From positions 1 to 63,840 of the forward strand of contig CAIRTQ010000052.1 in assembly GCA_903881545.1 (NCBI GenBank): a stretch of 63,840 nucleotides of DNA, written 5' to 3'. Positions 53,526 through 62,551 of the stretch are shown piece by piece (the stretch's first letter is position 1; each line of letters opens with the position of its first letter). Source of the DNA: an uncultured Elusimicrobia bacterium. GTDB taxonomy: Bacteria; Elusimicrobiota; Elusimicrobia; UBA1565; UBA9628. Under the pieces are notes generated by a model. The model made no database searches. It was given only the letters and a program-made list of their open reading frames with translations, and was not told where the DNA came from. The position numbers and the translations under genes are program-made.

Positions 53526-54515
53526 TTACGGCTGTAAAGGCACCACGGACTTGATTTTAGACAGGGCCGAGTCCGCGTTGAAGTGCGAGGCCCGCGCGGC
53601 CGCGGAAACGCGCCGCGACACGCCGACCGGCTTGAAGGCGATGGTGAGCCCGCCGAAATCAACATCGCTGTTCATCTCGGAATAGGCGATGCGGAAGAAG
53701 CCCTTCTCGCCCCAATCCGGGCCCCAGCTGTTCTTCACGATGAAGCACTTCTCATTGTCGTCATAACCCACGACCAAGACGGCGTGTCCGCCCTCTTGTT
53801 TGCCCGTGTCGTGGGTGTAGACGCCCGACTTGTAATGCATGAAGTCTTCGTAGACCATGTAGGAAGTGGGCAGGGGTCCGTATTTATCCAGGGCGTTCTT
53901 GATGGACGAGAGCCGCTGCGCCACCGTGCGCCAGTGCCCGATGGTGAAGGCATGGTCCTGCCAGCCAGCCTTGGCCGACTTACAGTCCCCGTCCTTGGCG
54001 GTGTAGCGATAGTAGGACTCCGGCGGCAGGCCGGTGGTTTCCAGGAAATCCGCGTCCAGGGTGCCGCCGTTGCAGGAGCCCACGCCGCCGCAGGAGACGA
54101 GCACTTGCTCGGAGAGGTTCTCGGTCTTGTGCTGGGTGATGCGGATGTAGGATTCCAGGCCGCCGGTCATGGCGAAAGCCCAGCAGCTGCCGCATTGGCC
54201 CTGGTCCTTCACCGCGGTAACGAAATTGCCGTTGTTGTCCCGCCAGTCCAGGCCGTTGACGGTTCCGGCATCCTCGGCCTCGTCCAAAGGCTTGATGTTG
54301 CGTGGCTTGCCGGCCAACCCGAGGCGGCCTTGCCGTTCTTTCTTGGACCTGCGGGACATGGAAGTCTCGCCTGCGACCCAGCGGCCACCCTTCTGCTTGA
54401 TGGCGGCGTTGACGTTGGTCAGCTCGACTTCCAGCGGATCGGCGAAGCAGAGCGTGCTCGGCGCCAGCAGCAGCGCGGCCAGCGCCGCGCAGATCAGATG
54501 TCGCTGAAGTTTCAT
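53526..54515 (-). CDS. Secreted papain-like (C1) cysteine protease
   Basis: 329 aa. Signal peptide about 1-25. Propeptide-like region to about 90, then NGLDWRDNNG, KDQGQCGSCWAFA (oxyanion Gln and nucleophile Cys near 111), GGHAVLVVGYDDNEK (His) and VKNSWGPDWGEKGFFRI (Asn). The GCSC-type disulfides SCGGVGSCNGG are also present. Eukaryote-like C1 protease used for extracellular protein digestion, comparable in role to the M60 peptidase. Confidence 0.92.
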   Translation of the reverse strand: MKLQRHLICAALAALLLAPSTLCFADPLEVELTNVNAAIKQKGGRWVAGETSMSRRSKKERQGRLGLAGKPRNIKPLDEAEDAGTVNGLDWRDNNGNFVTAVKDQGQCGSCWAFAMTGGLESYIRITQHKTENLSEQVLVSCGGVGSCNGGTLDADFLETTGLPPESYYRYTAKDGDCKSAKAGWQDHAFTIGHWRTVAQRLSSIKNALDKYGPLPTSYMVYEDFMHYKSGVYTHDTGKQEGGHAVLVVGYDDNEKCFIVKNSWGPDWGEKGFFRIAYSEMNSDVDFGGLTIAFKPVGVSRRVSAAARASHFNADSALSKIKSVVPLQP

Positions 54516-54675
54516 AAGGGTTATCCTTGTATTATGATTGGCCGCCCATCTAGCCTAAGTATAGTATATTTTGGCTGATGAGGCCCCCCGCGCATAGGGC
54601 AGAAAGTCCCAGAAGCGCCTGGGTCGATGGACCCACATCCCTAGTTGCGAATTCGCGCCTGGCGCCCAAGCCGTC
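54516..54675. other. Spacer between protease and methyltransferase genes
   Basis: 160 nt without a gene. An AT-rich patch AAGTATAGTATATTTTGG near 54557 could hold the protease promoter on the minus strand. Nothing else recognised. Confidence 0.4.
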
Positions 54676-55659
54676 CTAAAGATGGCCCGTGATCAGCGCC
54701 GTCTCGAACGGCGTGTCCTGCCGCCGGATTGCGCCGAACCCGGCCTGTCGCATCCAGGCGCGTATCTCTGACTCGGTGTAGGTGTCTCCCGCCTGCGTGC
54801 CCACCAGCATGTTGAGCGCGAAGTACACCGCGAAGGCCGGGGCCGTGCGGCTCTCGTTCACGACGAATTCCTGGACCACGATGCGGCCGCCGGGGTTCAG
54901 GGCCCGGGCGCATTTTCGGAAGAGCCGCTGCGTGCCTGCCGGCGAGCAGCTGTGGATGATGGCGGACAGGAGCGCCAGGTCATAGCCGCGGGGCAGGGCA
55001 TCCTTTTCATAGTCGCCGACCCGGACATCGACGCGGCCGGAGAGCCCGGCCTTCCGGATGTAGCCGCGCGTCAAGACGGCGGTCTGGGGTAGGTCGAAGA
55101 CCGTGGCGCGCAGGCTCGGCTTGGCCCGCGCGAAGGCCATGGCGTAGGCGCCCGAGCCTCCGCCCACGTCCAGCACCTGGGAGACGCCGCGCAGGTCCAG
55201 GCGGCTGACGACCGCGTCCGCGGTCTGGCGCGCTCGCTCGTGCATGGCCGCGATGAAGGAGGAGAACCACGCCGCCCCGCGGCGCCCTACCGGTTCTTTA
55301 AGGATGCCGCGTCCTTGCCGGACCGATTCGGTCAAGGTGGACCAGGTGCGCCAGAGGCTCGCGGAATGGCCGAGCCCCGCCATGTAGCCGGGCCGGCCCG
55401 CCACCAGACGGCGCGCCGCGGCCGGACCGTTGCAAAAGCGCCCGGCGCTCTTGCGCAGCAAGCCCAGGACTACCAAGGCGTCGAGCAGGCGGTCCGTGGC
55501 CCGGGCGTCGGCCTTGACCGCGGCCGCCACCTGGGCCGAGGTCCTCGGGCCGCAGCCCAGGGCGGTGAACACGCCCAGCTCGAAGCCGCTGAGCAGGACG
55601 CGGCTGGCCATGAAGCGGCGGGATAATTCGAAGAGCTCGTCCGGGTCGATGGATTTCAT
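54676..55659 (-). CDS. SAM-dependent O-methyltransferase (acetylserotonin O-methyltransferase type)
   Basis: 327 aa. N-terminal winged-helix dimerisation domain (about 10-95) followed by the Rossmann domain: QVLDVGGGSGAYAMAFARA is the SAM loop, TVFDLPQTAVLTR the acidic strand, and NPGGRIVVQEFVVNE the post-loop. Same architecture as plant-type and antibiotic O-methyltransferases. Substrate unknown. The WD40 gene ends 7 nt upstream on the same strand. Confidence 0.85.
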   Translation of the reverse strand: MKSIDPDELFELSRRFMASRVLLSGFELGVFTALGCGPRTSAQVAAAVKADARATDRLLDALVVLGLLRKSAGRFCNGPAAARRLVAGRPGYMAGLGHSASLWRTWSTLTESVRQGRGILKEPVGRRGAAWFSSFIAAMHERARQTADAVVSRLDLRGVSQVLDVGGGSGAYAMAFARAKPSLRATVFDLPQTAVLTRGYIRKAGLSGRVDVRVGDYEKDALPRGYDLALLSAIIHSCSPAGTQRLFRKCARALNPGGRIVVQEFVVNESRTAPAFAVYFALNMLVGTQAGDTYTESEIRAWMRQAGFGAIRRQDTPFETALITGHL

Positions 55660-55666
55660 CGGGGGG

Positions 55667-56656
55667 CTATTTCTCCTCAGATTTGGATGCCTCGGCCTTG
55701 GCCTTCGCGAAAGCGGCGCCTACGTCCCATAAGCGCAGGGTCCGGTCGTCGCTCGCGGAGAGGGCGCGCTTGCCGTCAGGGGAGAAGGCCACGGCCCGGA
55801 CGCGGCCCTCATGGCCGGTCCAGACCTTGAGGCACTTCCCGGTGGCGGTTTCCCAGAGCCGGACGGTCGTGTCTTCCGAGCCGGAGAGCGCCAAAGATCC
55901 ATCCGGGCTCAAAGCCAAGGCGCGGATCGGCTTGGAATGTCCCTTCCAGATTGCCAGCAATGCCCCGGTCCGCGCGTCCCAGGCCTTGATGCTGTCCTCC
56001 ATGCCCGCGGTCAGGCCGGTTGCTCCGTCCGCGGACAGGGCCGCGGCCAGGATGACTCCGGCGATGCCTTTGAGATTGGTTGCGACCTTGCCGGTGTGGG
56101 AGTCCCAGATCTCCGGATTCCCGCCTCCCGCCAGAGCTTTGGATCCGTCAGGTGAGAAAGCCACGGCCGCCACATAGTCGGCATGCGCCGGCCAATATTC
56201 GACTTCCCGGCCCCTGACGAAGCTCCAGACCCGCAAGGTCCTGTCGTCGCAGCCGGCCAGGACCCGGCGGCCGCTCGGCGAGATGGCCGCGGCATAGGCG
56301 AAGACGCCGTAGCCGGGATACGAGACGACTGGCCGGCCCGTGGCCAGGTCCCAGCTATTGAAGGCAAGATGGTCGCTGACCGAAAGGGCGGTGAGGCCGT
56401 CAAAGGAAAAGGCCACGGCCGCCAGCGGGCTCTCCAGACCGTCGAAGGTCCGCAAGGCTTTGCCGGTGGCCGTATCCCAGAGCCGCACCGTCTGATCCTG
56501 GCTCCCGGAGAGCGCCTTGGTACCATCCGAGGAAAAGGCCACGCAGGTCACGTCGTCTGTGTGCCCGTACCAGACCGCCGAGGGCTGCGCCCCGGCCGCG
56601 GCCGGGGCGGCCAACAGGACGGCGAGGGCGGCCCAATGGTCGATCCGCGGCGTCAT
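55667..56656 (-). CDS. Exported WD40-repeat protein
   Basis: 329 aa from ATG 56656. Signal peptide about 1-23 (ALAVLLAAPAAAGA). Seven WD40 blades, for example HTDDVTCVAFSSDGTKALSG then DQTVRLWDTATGK, and GHEGRVRAVAFSPDGKRALS then DDRTLRLWDV. A periplasmic beta-propeller for protein contacts. Ends with a short Lys/Glu-rich tail. Lies 12 nt after asnS. Confidence 0.88.
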   Translation of the reverse strand: MTPRIDHWAALAVLLAAPAAAGAQPSAVWYGHTDDVTCVAFSSDGTKALSGSQDQTVRLWDTATGKALRTFDGLESPLAAVAFSFDGLTALSVSDHLAFNSWDLATGRPVVSYPGYGVFAYAAAISPSGRRVLAGCDDRTLRVWSFVRGREVEYWPAHADYVAAVAFSPDGSKALAGGGNPEIWDSHTGKVATNLKGIAGVILAAALSADGATGLTAGMEDSIKAWDARTGALLAIWKGHSKPIRALALSPDGSLALSGSEDTTVRLWETATGKCLKVWTGHEGRVRAVAFSPDGKRALSASDDRTLRLWDVGAAFAKAKAEASKSEEK

Positions 56657-56667
56657 GTTTCGTTTCC

Positions 56668-58014
56668 TTACGGGTAGATGCGGTAGAGCATGCGCGGGAA
56701 GGCGATGGTCTCCCGGATGTGCTCGACCCCGCAGATCCAGGCCGTGGTGCGCTCCACGCCCAGGCCGAAGCCGCCGTGGGGCACCGAGCCGTAGCGGCGC
56801 AGGTCCAGGTACCACTCGAAGGCTTCTTTGGGAAGCTTGTGCTTGACGAGCTGCGCCTCCAGGTAGGCCAGGTCGTCGGCGCGCTGGCCGCCGCCGATGA
56901 TCTCGCCGAAGCCCTCGGGCGCCAGCACGTCCACGCAAAGGGCCTTGGACGCGTCGGCCGGGTCGGGCTTCATGTAGAAGGCCTTGACCTGCGCGGGGAA
57001 GCGGTGCACCATGACCGGGCGGTCGAACTCGGCCGCGACCGCGACCTCCTGGGGCGCGCCGAAGTCGTCGCCGTAGGTGAACTCGACGCCCTTGCGCTTG
57101 AGGATGGCGGCGGCCTCGTCGTAGCTCACGCGCGGGAAGGGCGTCAGCACCTTTTCCAGCTTGGCGGTGTCGCGCTCCAGCTCCTTGAGCTCGCCGGCGC
57201 ATTTGTCGAGGCAGTGCCGGACCACGTGGCAGACGAAGCGCTCGGCCAGGTCCATGACGCCGTTCAGGTCGCAGTAGGCCACTTCGGGCTCGACCATCCA
57301 GAACTCGGTGAGATGGCGGCGGGTCTTGGAGCGCTCGGCCCGGAAAGTGGGGCCGAAGCAGTAGACCTTGCCCAAAGCCATGGCCGCGGCCTCCATGTAG
57401 AGCTGGCCGGACTGGGTGAGGTAGGCCTTGCCCTCGTCGAAGTAGTCGAGTTCGAAGAGGTTGGTGGTACCCTCGCAGGCGCTGGGCGTAAAGATCGGGG
57501 CGTCCACCTGGGTGAAGCCGTCGTTGTCGAAGAAGTCGCGGATGGCGCGCTTGACCTGGTGGCGCACCCGCGCGATGGCGGCCTGCTTGCGCGAGCGCAG
57601 CCAGAGGTGGCGGTTGGTGAGCAGGAAGTCGGGGCCGTGCTCCTTGGGGCCGATGGGGAATTCCGGGCCCTGGTGCACGATGGCCAGGTCCTTGATGCCG
57701 AGCTCCACGCCGCCGGGCGAGCGCTCGTCGCCGCGCAGGACGCCGCGCACCACGAGAGATGTCTCCTGGGTCACGGATTGGGCCCGGGCGAAGACCTCGG
57801 GGGTCAGGTCGCCCTGGAAGGCGACGCATTGGCAGATGCCGGAGCCGTCGCGCACGAGCAAGAAGGCGATCTTGCCCTTGGAGCGCATGTTGTAGAGCCA
57901 GCCTTGCAGGCTGACCTCCTGGCCCAGATGGGCCTTGAGGTCCTTGATGCGCACGGCGGGCGGGAAGCCTTCGGGGAGGACGGATTTGGTCTGGTCTTGG
58001 GAAGCGGTGTCCAT
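56668..58014 (-). CDS. asnS: Asparaginyl-tRNA synthetase
   Basis: 448 aa class IIb enzyme. OB-fold anticodon domain (about 20-115; [19 protein letters not shown]), motif 2 [19 protein letters not shown], and motif 3 [15 protein letters not shown]. The size and the motif [17 protein letters not shown] fit AsnRS rather than AspRS. Charges tRNA-Asn directly. TATAAT lies 6 nt before the ATG, at the very end of the upstream MGMT-like gene. Confidence 0.95.
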   Translation of the reverse strand: MDTASQDQTKSVLPEGFPPAVRIKDLKAHLGQEVSLQGWLYNMRSKGKIAFLLVRDGSGICQCVAFQGDLTPEVFARAQSVTQETSLVVRGVLRGDERSPGGVELGIKDLAIVHQGPEFPIGPKEHGPDFLLTNRHLWLRSRKQAAIARVRHQVKRAIRDFFDNDGFTQVDAPIFTPSACEGTTNLFELDYFDEGKAYLTQSGQLYMEAAAMALGKVYCFGPTFRAERSKTRRHLTEFWMVEPEVAYCDLNGVMDLAERFVCHVVRHCLDKCAGELKELERDTAKLEKVLTPFPRVSYDEAAAILKRKGVEFTYGDDFGAPQEVAVAAEFDRPVMVHRFPAQVKAFYMKPDPADASKALCVDVLAPEGFGEIIGGGQRADDLAYLEAQLVKHKLPKEAFEWYLDLRRYGSVPHGGFGLGVERTTAWICGVEHIRETIAFPRMLYRIYP

Positions 58015-58020
58015 GGGAAG

Positions 58021-58026
58021 ATTATA
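58021..58026 (-). promoter_or_regulatory. -10 box of asnS
   Basis: TATAAT, then CTTCCC, then the asnS ATG on the minus strand. With 6 nt between box and start the transcript should be leaderless. Confidence 0.6.
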
Positions 58027-58027
58027 C

Positions 58028-58339
58028 TTAAAGCGTCTTCTTTAGAACGCCCTCGCGCTGTAACAGGCGGCGCTTGGCCGCCACGCCGCCGGGAGCCGAG
58101 AAGCCGGTGAGCCTGCCGTCGGCGCCCACCACGCGGTGGCAGGGCACCGCGGGCGCGAAGGGGTTCTTGCCCAAAGCTTGGCCCACGGCGCGCGCGGCGC
58201 GGGGCTTGCCGATGGCGCGGGCGACCCAGCCATAGGTCCGGACCTGGCCTCGGGGAATCTGGGCGCAGGCCTTCCACACGGCCTGATAGAAGGGAGGATA
58301 AGCCGTCATGCGTTGCAGGATGCGCTGGGAGAGCTTCAC
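58028..58339 (-). CDS. Methylated-DNA-cysteine methyltransferase (C-terminal-domain type)
   Basis: 103 aa, only the DNA-binding/active-site domain. [17 protein letters not shown] is the helix-turn-helix and [19 protein letters not shown] holds the acceptor Cys in PCHRV. Repairs O6-alkylguanine; the short form resembles alkyltransferase-like proteins, but those have Trp in place of Cys, whereas the Cys is kept here. Overlaps anmK by ATGA. Confidence 0.9.
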   Translation of the reverse strand: MKLSQRILQRMTAYPPFYQAVWKACAQIPRGQVRTYGWVARAIGKPRAARAVGQALGKNPFAPAVPCHRVVGADGRLTGFSAPGGVAAKRRLLQREGVLKKTL

Positions 58340-59424
58340 GCGGGCACCAACTTGCCGAGGATGCGGCGGCCGCGGCTGCCCGTGGCCTGAGGGCAGTTGT
58401 TGGCGCGGCCTTGCAGAGCGCGCAGGCCGAGCCAGGCGAAGGCCGCGGCTTCCTTGGCCAGCACCGGCATGCCGAAGCGCTCCGAGGTGAGCACCGGCAG
58501 GGGCGCGAGAAGCCGGTGCAGGTTGGCCATGAGCTCGGGGTTGAGGGCGCCGCCGCCCGCGATGACGATCTCGTGGATGGCGAAGCGGGGAAAGACGAAG
58601 CGGCGGTAGGAATCAACGATGGAGCAGGCGGTGAAGAGATTGAGCGTGGCGAGTATGTCGGGCAGCCCTCTCGTTGTAATGCGGGGGAAATGGCGGCGCA
58701 GGAATTTTATGGAGAATGCGCCTTTGTCCAAGGACTTGGGCGGGGGGCGGCGGAAGAATGGGTCGGCCATGAGCCGGCCCAGGTGGCGTTCGTCGGGCCG
58801 GCCGAGCCGCGCCAGGCGGCCGTTTTGGTCCATGTGCCGATGGTGGTTGGTGGCCTGGCGCACGGCCTCGTCCATGAGGCTGTTGCCGGGTCCGGTGTCG
58901 AAGGCGGCCCAGAGGCGGCCGCGTCCGGCCACGGAGACGTTGCCTATGCCGCCGATGTTCTGCAGGCAGCGCATGGGGCCGTGGGCGAAGAGGAACTCGT
59001 CGAAGGCGGGGACCAGGGGCGCGCCTTCGCCGCCGGCGGCCATGTCGCGGGTCCGGAAGTCGGCGACCACGGGGATGCCGCAGAGTTCGGCGATGAGCGC
59101 GGGCTCGGCGATCTGCATGGTGTTGGGCGGCTGGGCGGAGGGGCCGTGCCAGACGGTGGCGCCGTGCGAGCCGATGACTGTGGCGCGGCGGCCGCGGCCG
59201 ATGCGGCGGGCGGCGTCGGCGAAGGCGTGGCCGAGCTCGAAGTTAAGGCGCGAGAGTTGGGAGGCGCGCAGTCCGGCGGCGGCGAGCAGGCGGCGGCGCA
59301 GGGGCGGGGCGTAGGGATAGGTCTGGCAGCGCAGGACCTTGAGGCGGCGGCCGCGGATGTCGACCAAGGCGGCGGTGACGCCGTCGGCCGAGGTGCCGGA
59401 CATGAGGCCGATCGCGAGTGGCAT
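58336..59424 (-). CDS. anmK: Anhydro-N-acetylmuramic acid kinase
   Basis: 362 aa from ATG 59424. AIGLMSGTSADGV is the diagnostic N-terminus of the ASKHA-fold AnmK, followed by IGSHGATVWHGP, VADFRTRDMAAGGEGAPLVP and AFDTGPGNSLMD. Phosphorylates and opens anhydroMurNAc released by lytic transglycosylases to MurNAc-6-phosphate. The lytic transglycosylase and the AmgK/MurU-like pair elsewhere in the window belong to the same recycling theme. Confidence 0.94.
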   Translation of the reverse strand: MPLAIGLMSGTSADGVTAALVDIRGRRLKVLRCQTYPYAPPLRRRLLAAAGLRASQLSRLNFELGHAFADAARRIGRGRRATVIGSHGATVWHGPSAQPPNTMQIAEPALIAELCGIPVVADFRTRDMAAGGEGAPLVPAFDEFLFAHGPMRCLQNIGGIGNVSVAGRGRLWAAFDTGPGNSLMDEAVRQATNHHRHMDQNGRLARLGRPDERHLGRLMADPFFRRPPPKSLDKGAFSIKFLRRHFPRITTRGLPDILATLNLFTACSIVDSYRRFVFPRFAIHEIVIAGGGALNPELMANLHRLLAPLPVLTSERFGMPVLAKEAAAFAWLGLRALQGRANNCPQATGSRGRRILGKLVPA

Positions 59425-59498
59425 TGGGATATTTAGTTTCTTTTGACGGCGGGAGTCAACCGGCTTTAGCGGAAGGGGCGCAACAGGATAGGCAGGCG

Positions 59499-59520
59499 GG
59501 GCGCGGCGATGGGCCAGGTG
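59499..59520 (+). repeat. 22-nt exact repeat, copy 2
   Basis: Identical to 21471-21492 and in the same orientation, in the divergent spacer between anmK and the K+ channel gene. Confidence 0.7.
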
Positions 59521-59574
59521 CGGGATTTTCATCCGACCAGCGCCGCGACCGGCGCAAAGTGCTTCAAAAGCGAC

Positions 59575-59580
59575 TATAAT
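59575..59580 (+). promoter_or_regulatory. -10 box of the K+ channel gene
   Basis: TATAAT followed by CTAAGC and ATG at 59587, a 6-nt spacing. No SD fits. An upstream in-frame ATG at 59509 would lie before this box. Confidence 0.6.
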
Positions 59581-59586
59581 CTAAGC

Positions 59587-60621
59587 ATGCACGAGATGGG
59601 GGATGTCCGCAGGCGCTTTGCCTCCATCGTCGCGCTGTTGTGCTTCGCGCTTCTGGCAGGGACATTGGGTTATCATTTCATAGAGGGCTGGCCTCTTTTT
59701 GACTCCCTTTACATGACGGTCATCACCCTGGCCACGGTCGGCTATGGCGAGACCCATCCTCTCAGCAGCGCCGGCCGGGCCTTCACGATTTTTCTCATCA
59801 TTGGCGGCATCGGCGCCGTGACTTACGTGTTTTCAGCGGTCACGGCGCTGATCGTCGAGGGAGACTTGTCAGCCGCGTTGAGGGGGAGGCGCATGGAAAA
59901 AAAGATCGCCAAGCTTTCCGGGCATTATATAGTCTGCGGGGCGGGGCACGGCGGGGAAGTGATCTCGGCCGAGCTTTACCGGACCAAGAGGCCTGCGGTG
60001 CTCATCGAGCGCCAGCCTGAGGCGATCGGCAGGGTCCGCGACCGCCTTGGGGTCGATGACTTGCTTTTTGTCGTGGGCGACGCCACGGACGACAAGATCC
60101 TGAAGTCCGCCGGGGTCGAGCGCGCCTCCGGGGTGTTCGCGGTGTTGGCGACGGACCAGGACAATGCGTTCGTGGCGTTGAGCGCCAAGGGGTTGAATCC
60201 CAACGTGCGCGTGGTCTGCCGCCAGCAGGGGGTTGGAGTAAAAGACAAGCTTATCCGCAGCGGGGCGGATACCGTCATCAACCCTGATTACATCGGAGGC
60301 CTGCGCATGGCTTCAGAGATGATCCGGCCGGCCACCACCGGGTTTCTCGATTCCATGATGCGCGAAACCGCGACAGTGGAGCGCTTTGACGAGATCGCGG
60401 TTCCGCGGGACTGCCCGTTCGTGGGGCGGCCGGTCGGGGAATTCAAGGGCAACCAGGGCCACGCCCCGCTCTTGCTGGCGGTTCATGACGGCGAAACCGG
60501 GAAATACGATATCAACCCGGATCCCAATCGTCCTATAAAAGCCGGCGACCGCTTGATCATGCTCGGCGAAGTCTCCCAGCTTTCAGAGCTTCGCCAGCGA
60601 TTTGGTGCCAGGCCTGACTGA
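59587..60621 (+). CDS. Ion channel with TrkA-N (RCK) domain
   Basis: 344 aa from ATG 59587. Two membrane helices (about 10-30 and 70-95) flank a pore loop with the K+ selectivity filter TVGYGE. RCK/TrkA-N follows (GHYIVCGAGHGGEVISAELY, a Rossmann-type ligand site) and then a TrkA-C domain (DCPFVGRPVGEF...GDRLIMLGE). Typical MthK/Kch-like two-helix channel gated by a cytoplasmic ligand. Confidence 0.9.
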   Translation: MHEMGDVRRRFASIVALLCFALLAGTLGYHFIEGWPLFDSLYMTVITLATVGYGETHPLSSAGRAFTIFLIIGGIGAVTYVFSAVTALIVEGDLSAALRGRRMEKKIAKLSGHYIVCGAGHGGEVISAELYRTKRPAVLIERQPEAIGRVRDRLGVDDLLFVVGDATDDKILKSAGVERASGVFAVLATDQDNAFVALSAKGLNPNVRVVCRQQGVGVKDKLIRSGADTVINPDYIGGLRMASEMIRPATTGFLDSMMRETATVERFDEIAVPRDCPFVGRPVGEFKGNQGHAPLLLAVHDGETGKYDINPDPNRPIKAGDRLIMLGEVSQLSELRQRFGARPD

Positions 60622-60667
60622 CATTGCTTATCGCCCAGGGCAGGATTTTATTTGGGTGGAATCAGTG

Positions 60668-61651
60668 ATGAGATTTGTCAATGACGATTTGCGCTGGGGC
60701 ATCATCGGTTGCGGTGCCGTGTGTGAAGTAAAGAGCGGCCCTGCGTTTTCCAAAATCAGGCACTCTTCTCTGCGCGCGGTGATGAGACGCGACGCATTCA
60801 AAGCGGCGGACTACGCCAGACGCCATCACGTTCCGAAATTCTACACCGATGCACGGCAATTGATTGACGATCCGGAGATCAATGCCATTTATGTCGCGAC
60901 CCCACCGGCCCAGCACGAGGAATTTGCAATACGAGCGATGGCAGCGGGCAAGCCGGTGTATGTGGAAAAGCCGCTTGCGCTCGATGCGGCCGCCGTCGCG
61001 CGGATGCGCGATGCTGCTATCCGCTATCAGGTCCCAGCGGTGGGAGCCTATTACCGGAGAGCATTGCCGTTGTTCAACCACGTGAAGTCGTTGTTGCAGC
61101 GCAAGGAGATTGGAAAGATCAAGCTGATAGCAATCACTACGTTGCAGTCGAGAATTGAAAATCGCAGCACACAGGCTCAAGACAACTGGCGCGTGAATCC
61201 GGCCCTTTCGGGAGGAGGGCTGTTTCATGATCTCGCCCCGCATCAATTGGACTTGATGTGCTGGTTTTTTGGCGAGCCCTTGAGGACGAACGGAAAATCA
61301 TTCAATCAGGACAAAGCCGAACCAGCCCCGGATGTCACTACGCTGGATGCGGTCTTCCCATCGGATATATTGTTGCGGGGCACGTGGGCATTTCATGTGC
61401 ATGAGAGCGCCGCCCGCGAGAGTTGCGAGATCATCGGTGATCAGGGCAAGCTCGTTTTTTCATTTTTCTCCGGCGCCGCGCTGGAGATCGTGAAGGGCGC
61501 GGACAAGCAGGTGGTCGAATTCACCAATCCGGCGACGATCCAGCAGCCGATGATCGAAAAGGTGGCCGCCTACTTCCGCGGCGAAGGCAACAATCCCTGC
61601 TCGTTCGAGGAAGCACTCGTTTCCATGAGAATGCTGGACAGCGCCAGGTAG
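60668..61651 (+). CDS. Gfo/Idh/MocA-family oxidoreductase
   Basis: 327 aa from ATG 60668, 46 nt after the channel gene. WGIIGCGAVCEVKSGPAF is the NAD(P) Rossmann loop, YVATPPAQHEEFAIRAM and AGKPVYVEKPLAL the EKP motif, and GGGLFHDLAPHQLDLM the catalytic DxxxH. Oxidises or reduces a sugar or cyclitol. Base composition is lower in GC than neighbours, hinting at transfer. The 60602 start would overlap the channel gene. Confidence 0.88.
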   Translation: MRFVNDDLRWGIIGCGAVCEVKSGPAFSKIRHSSLRAVMRRDAFKAADYARRHHVPKFYTDARQLIDDPEINAIYVATPPAQHEEFAIRAMAAGKPVYVEKPLALDAAAVARMRDAAIRYQVPAVGAYYRRALPLFNHVKSLLQRKEIGKIKLIAITTLQSRIENRSTQAQDNWRVNPALSGGGLFHDLAPHQLDLMCWFFGEPLRTNGKSFNQDKAEPAPDVTTLDAVFPSDILLRGTWAFHVHESAARESCEIIGDQGKLVFSFFSGAALEIVKGADKQVVEFTNPATIQQPMIEKVAAYFRGEGNNPCSFEEALVSMRMLDSAR

Positions 61652-61664
61652 CGCGCGGACCCGC

Positions 61665-61693
61665 TTGACATTATCGTTTGAAGGGGTTATACA
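61665..61693 (+). promoter_or_regulatory. Near-consensus sigma-70 promoter of the fibre-like gene
   Basis: TTGACA (61665-61670), 17 bp, TATACA (61688-61693). The ATG at 61704 is 10 nt after the -10, so the mRNA would be leaderless or nearly so. This is the best full promoter match in the window. Confidence 0.75.
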
Positions 61694-61703
61694 ACAACTA
61701 CAT

Positions 61704-62543
61704 ATGTGGACCATGCGAAGAAAATCCAGAACGATCCGCCTTTGTTTTGATTTGCCGACACGGGCATGGATTCTTGCCGTCACAGTAACTATCGTCATCA
61801 TAAGCGCGACCGAGCTGGGCTCGGAAAATGTGAATCTGACGACCTATTACCCTGCCCCATCCGGCGTCTACACTCAGATGATCACTACTGGGAAGACCTA
61901 TCTTGCCACTCATCCAGGCGGCGGGGTCAGCATTGGTCCAATAACGACAAACAATAAGTCATCACTGCCAGAATTTGGGCTGGAAGTTGCCGGGAATACC
62001 TACCTTGCCACCACCACCGACGGCAAGGTAGGAATCGGAACAGCTTTGCCACAGGCTGCCTTAGATGTTCAATCGAAGACTAGCGGTTTTGCCCCGCCGA
62101 GAATGTCCAATACCCAAATGCTCGCCGTTATCAATCCGCCGGCCGGTTCTCTCGTCTACAATTTGACCGTCAACTCGCTTTACTTTTTTGACGGTAGCCA
62201 ATGGAAACCGGTTTCTGCCGCTCTGCATACGGTCTATGGTTCGGGTAGCGACAATGCGACGGCGAACTGCCCTACAGGGATGACGATCGTTTGGGCGCTA
62301 GGTTGGACCAATGATGGGGGGGTAACCTGCGATTCTGCGAATAGCCTTGGTGGAAGAATTGTTCTGTGTCGACCGGTTCAAACTATCAATACGTGCATTG
62401 GCAACACAGCGTGCAGTTTTTCCTGGAACTCCGGCGGACCCGGCAGTGCGATTTCTGGCGTTAACGGTGGCGGCCCCATCAATTTGACATTCACTTCGTG
62501 CAGGACCCCCGGCTATACCTGCATAATTGCTGTATGCCAATAA
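61704..62543 (+). CDS. Secreted fibre/pseudopilin-like protein
   Basis: 279 aa from ATG 61704. A basic N-terminus and one hydrophobic helix (AWILAVTVTIVIISATELG) are followed by NVNLTTYYPAPSGVYTQMIT, then TDGKVGIGTALPQAALDVQS, which is the repeat style of tail-fibre or adhesin stalks. The C-terminal about 90 residues are Cys- and Gly-rich (NTCIGNTACSFSWNSGG), perhaps a disulfide-stabilised head. I recall similar N-termini in uncultured Elusimicrobiota surface proteins. AT-rich relative to neighbours. Function unproven. Confidence 0.55.
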   Translation: MWTMRRKSRTIRLCFDLPTRAWILAVTVTIVIISATELGSENVNLTTYYPAPSGVYTQMITTGKTYLATHPGGGVSIGPITTNNKSSLPEFGLEVAGNTYLATTTDGKVGIGTALPQAALDVQSKTSGFAPPRMSNTQMLAVINPPAGSLVYNLTVNSLYFFDGSQWKPVSAALHTVYGSGSDNATANCPTGMTIVWALGWTNDGGVTCDSANSLGGRIVLCRPVQTINTCIGNTACSFSWNSGGPGSAISGVNGGGPINLTFTSCRTPGYTCIIAVCQ

Positions 62544-62551
62544 GTTGATGG

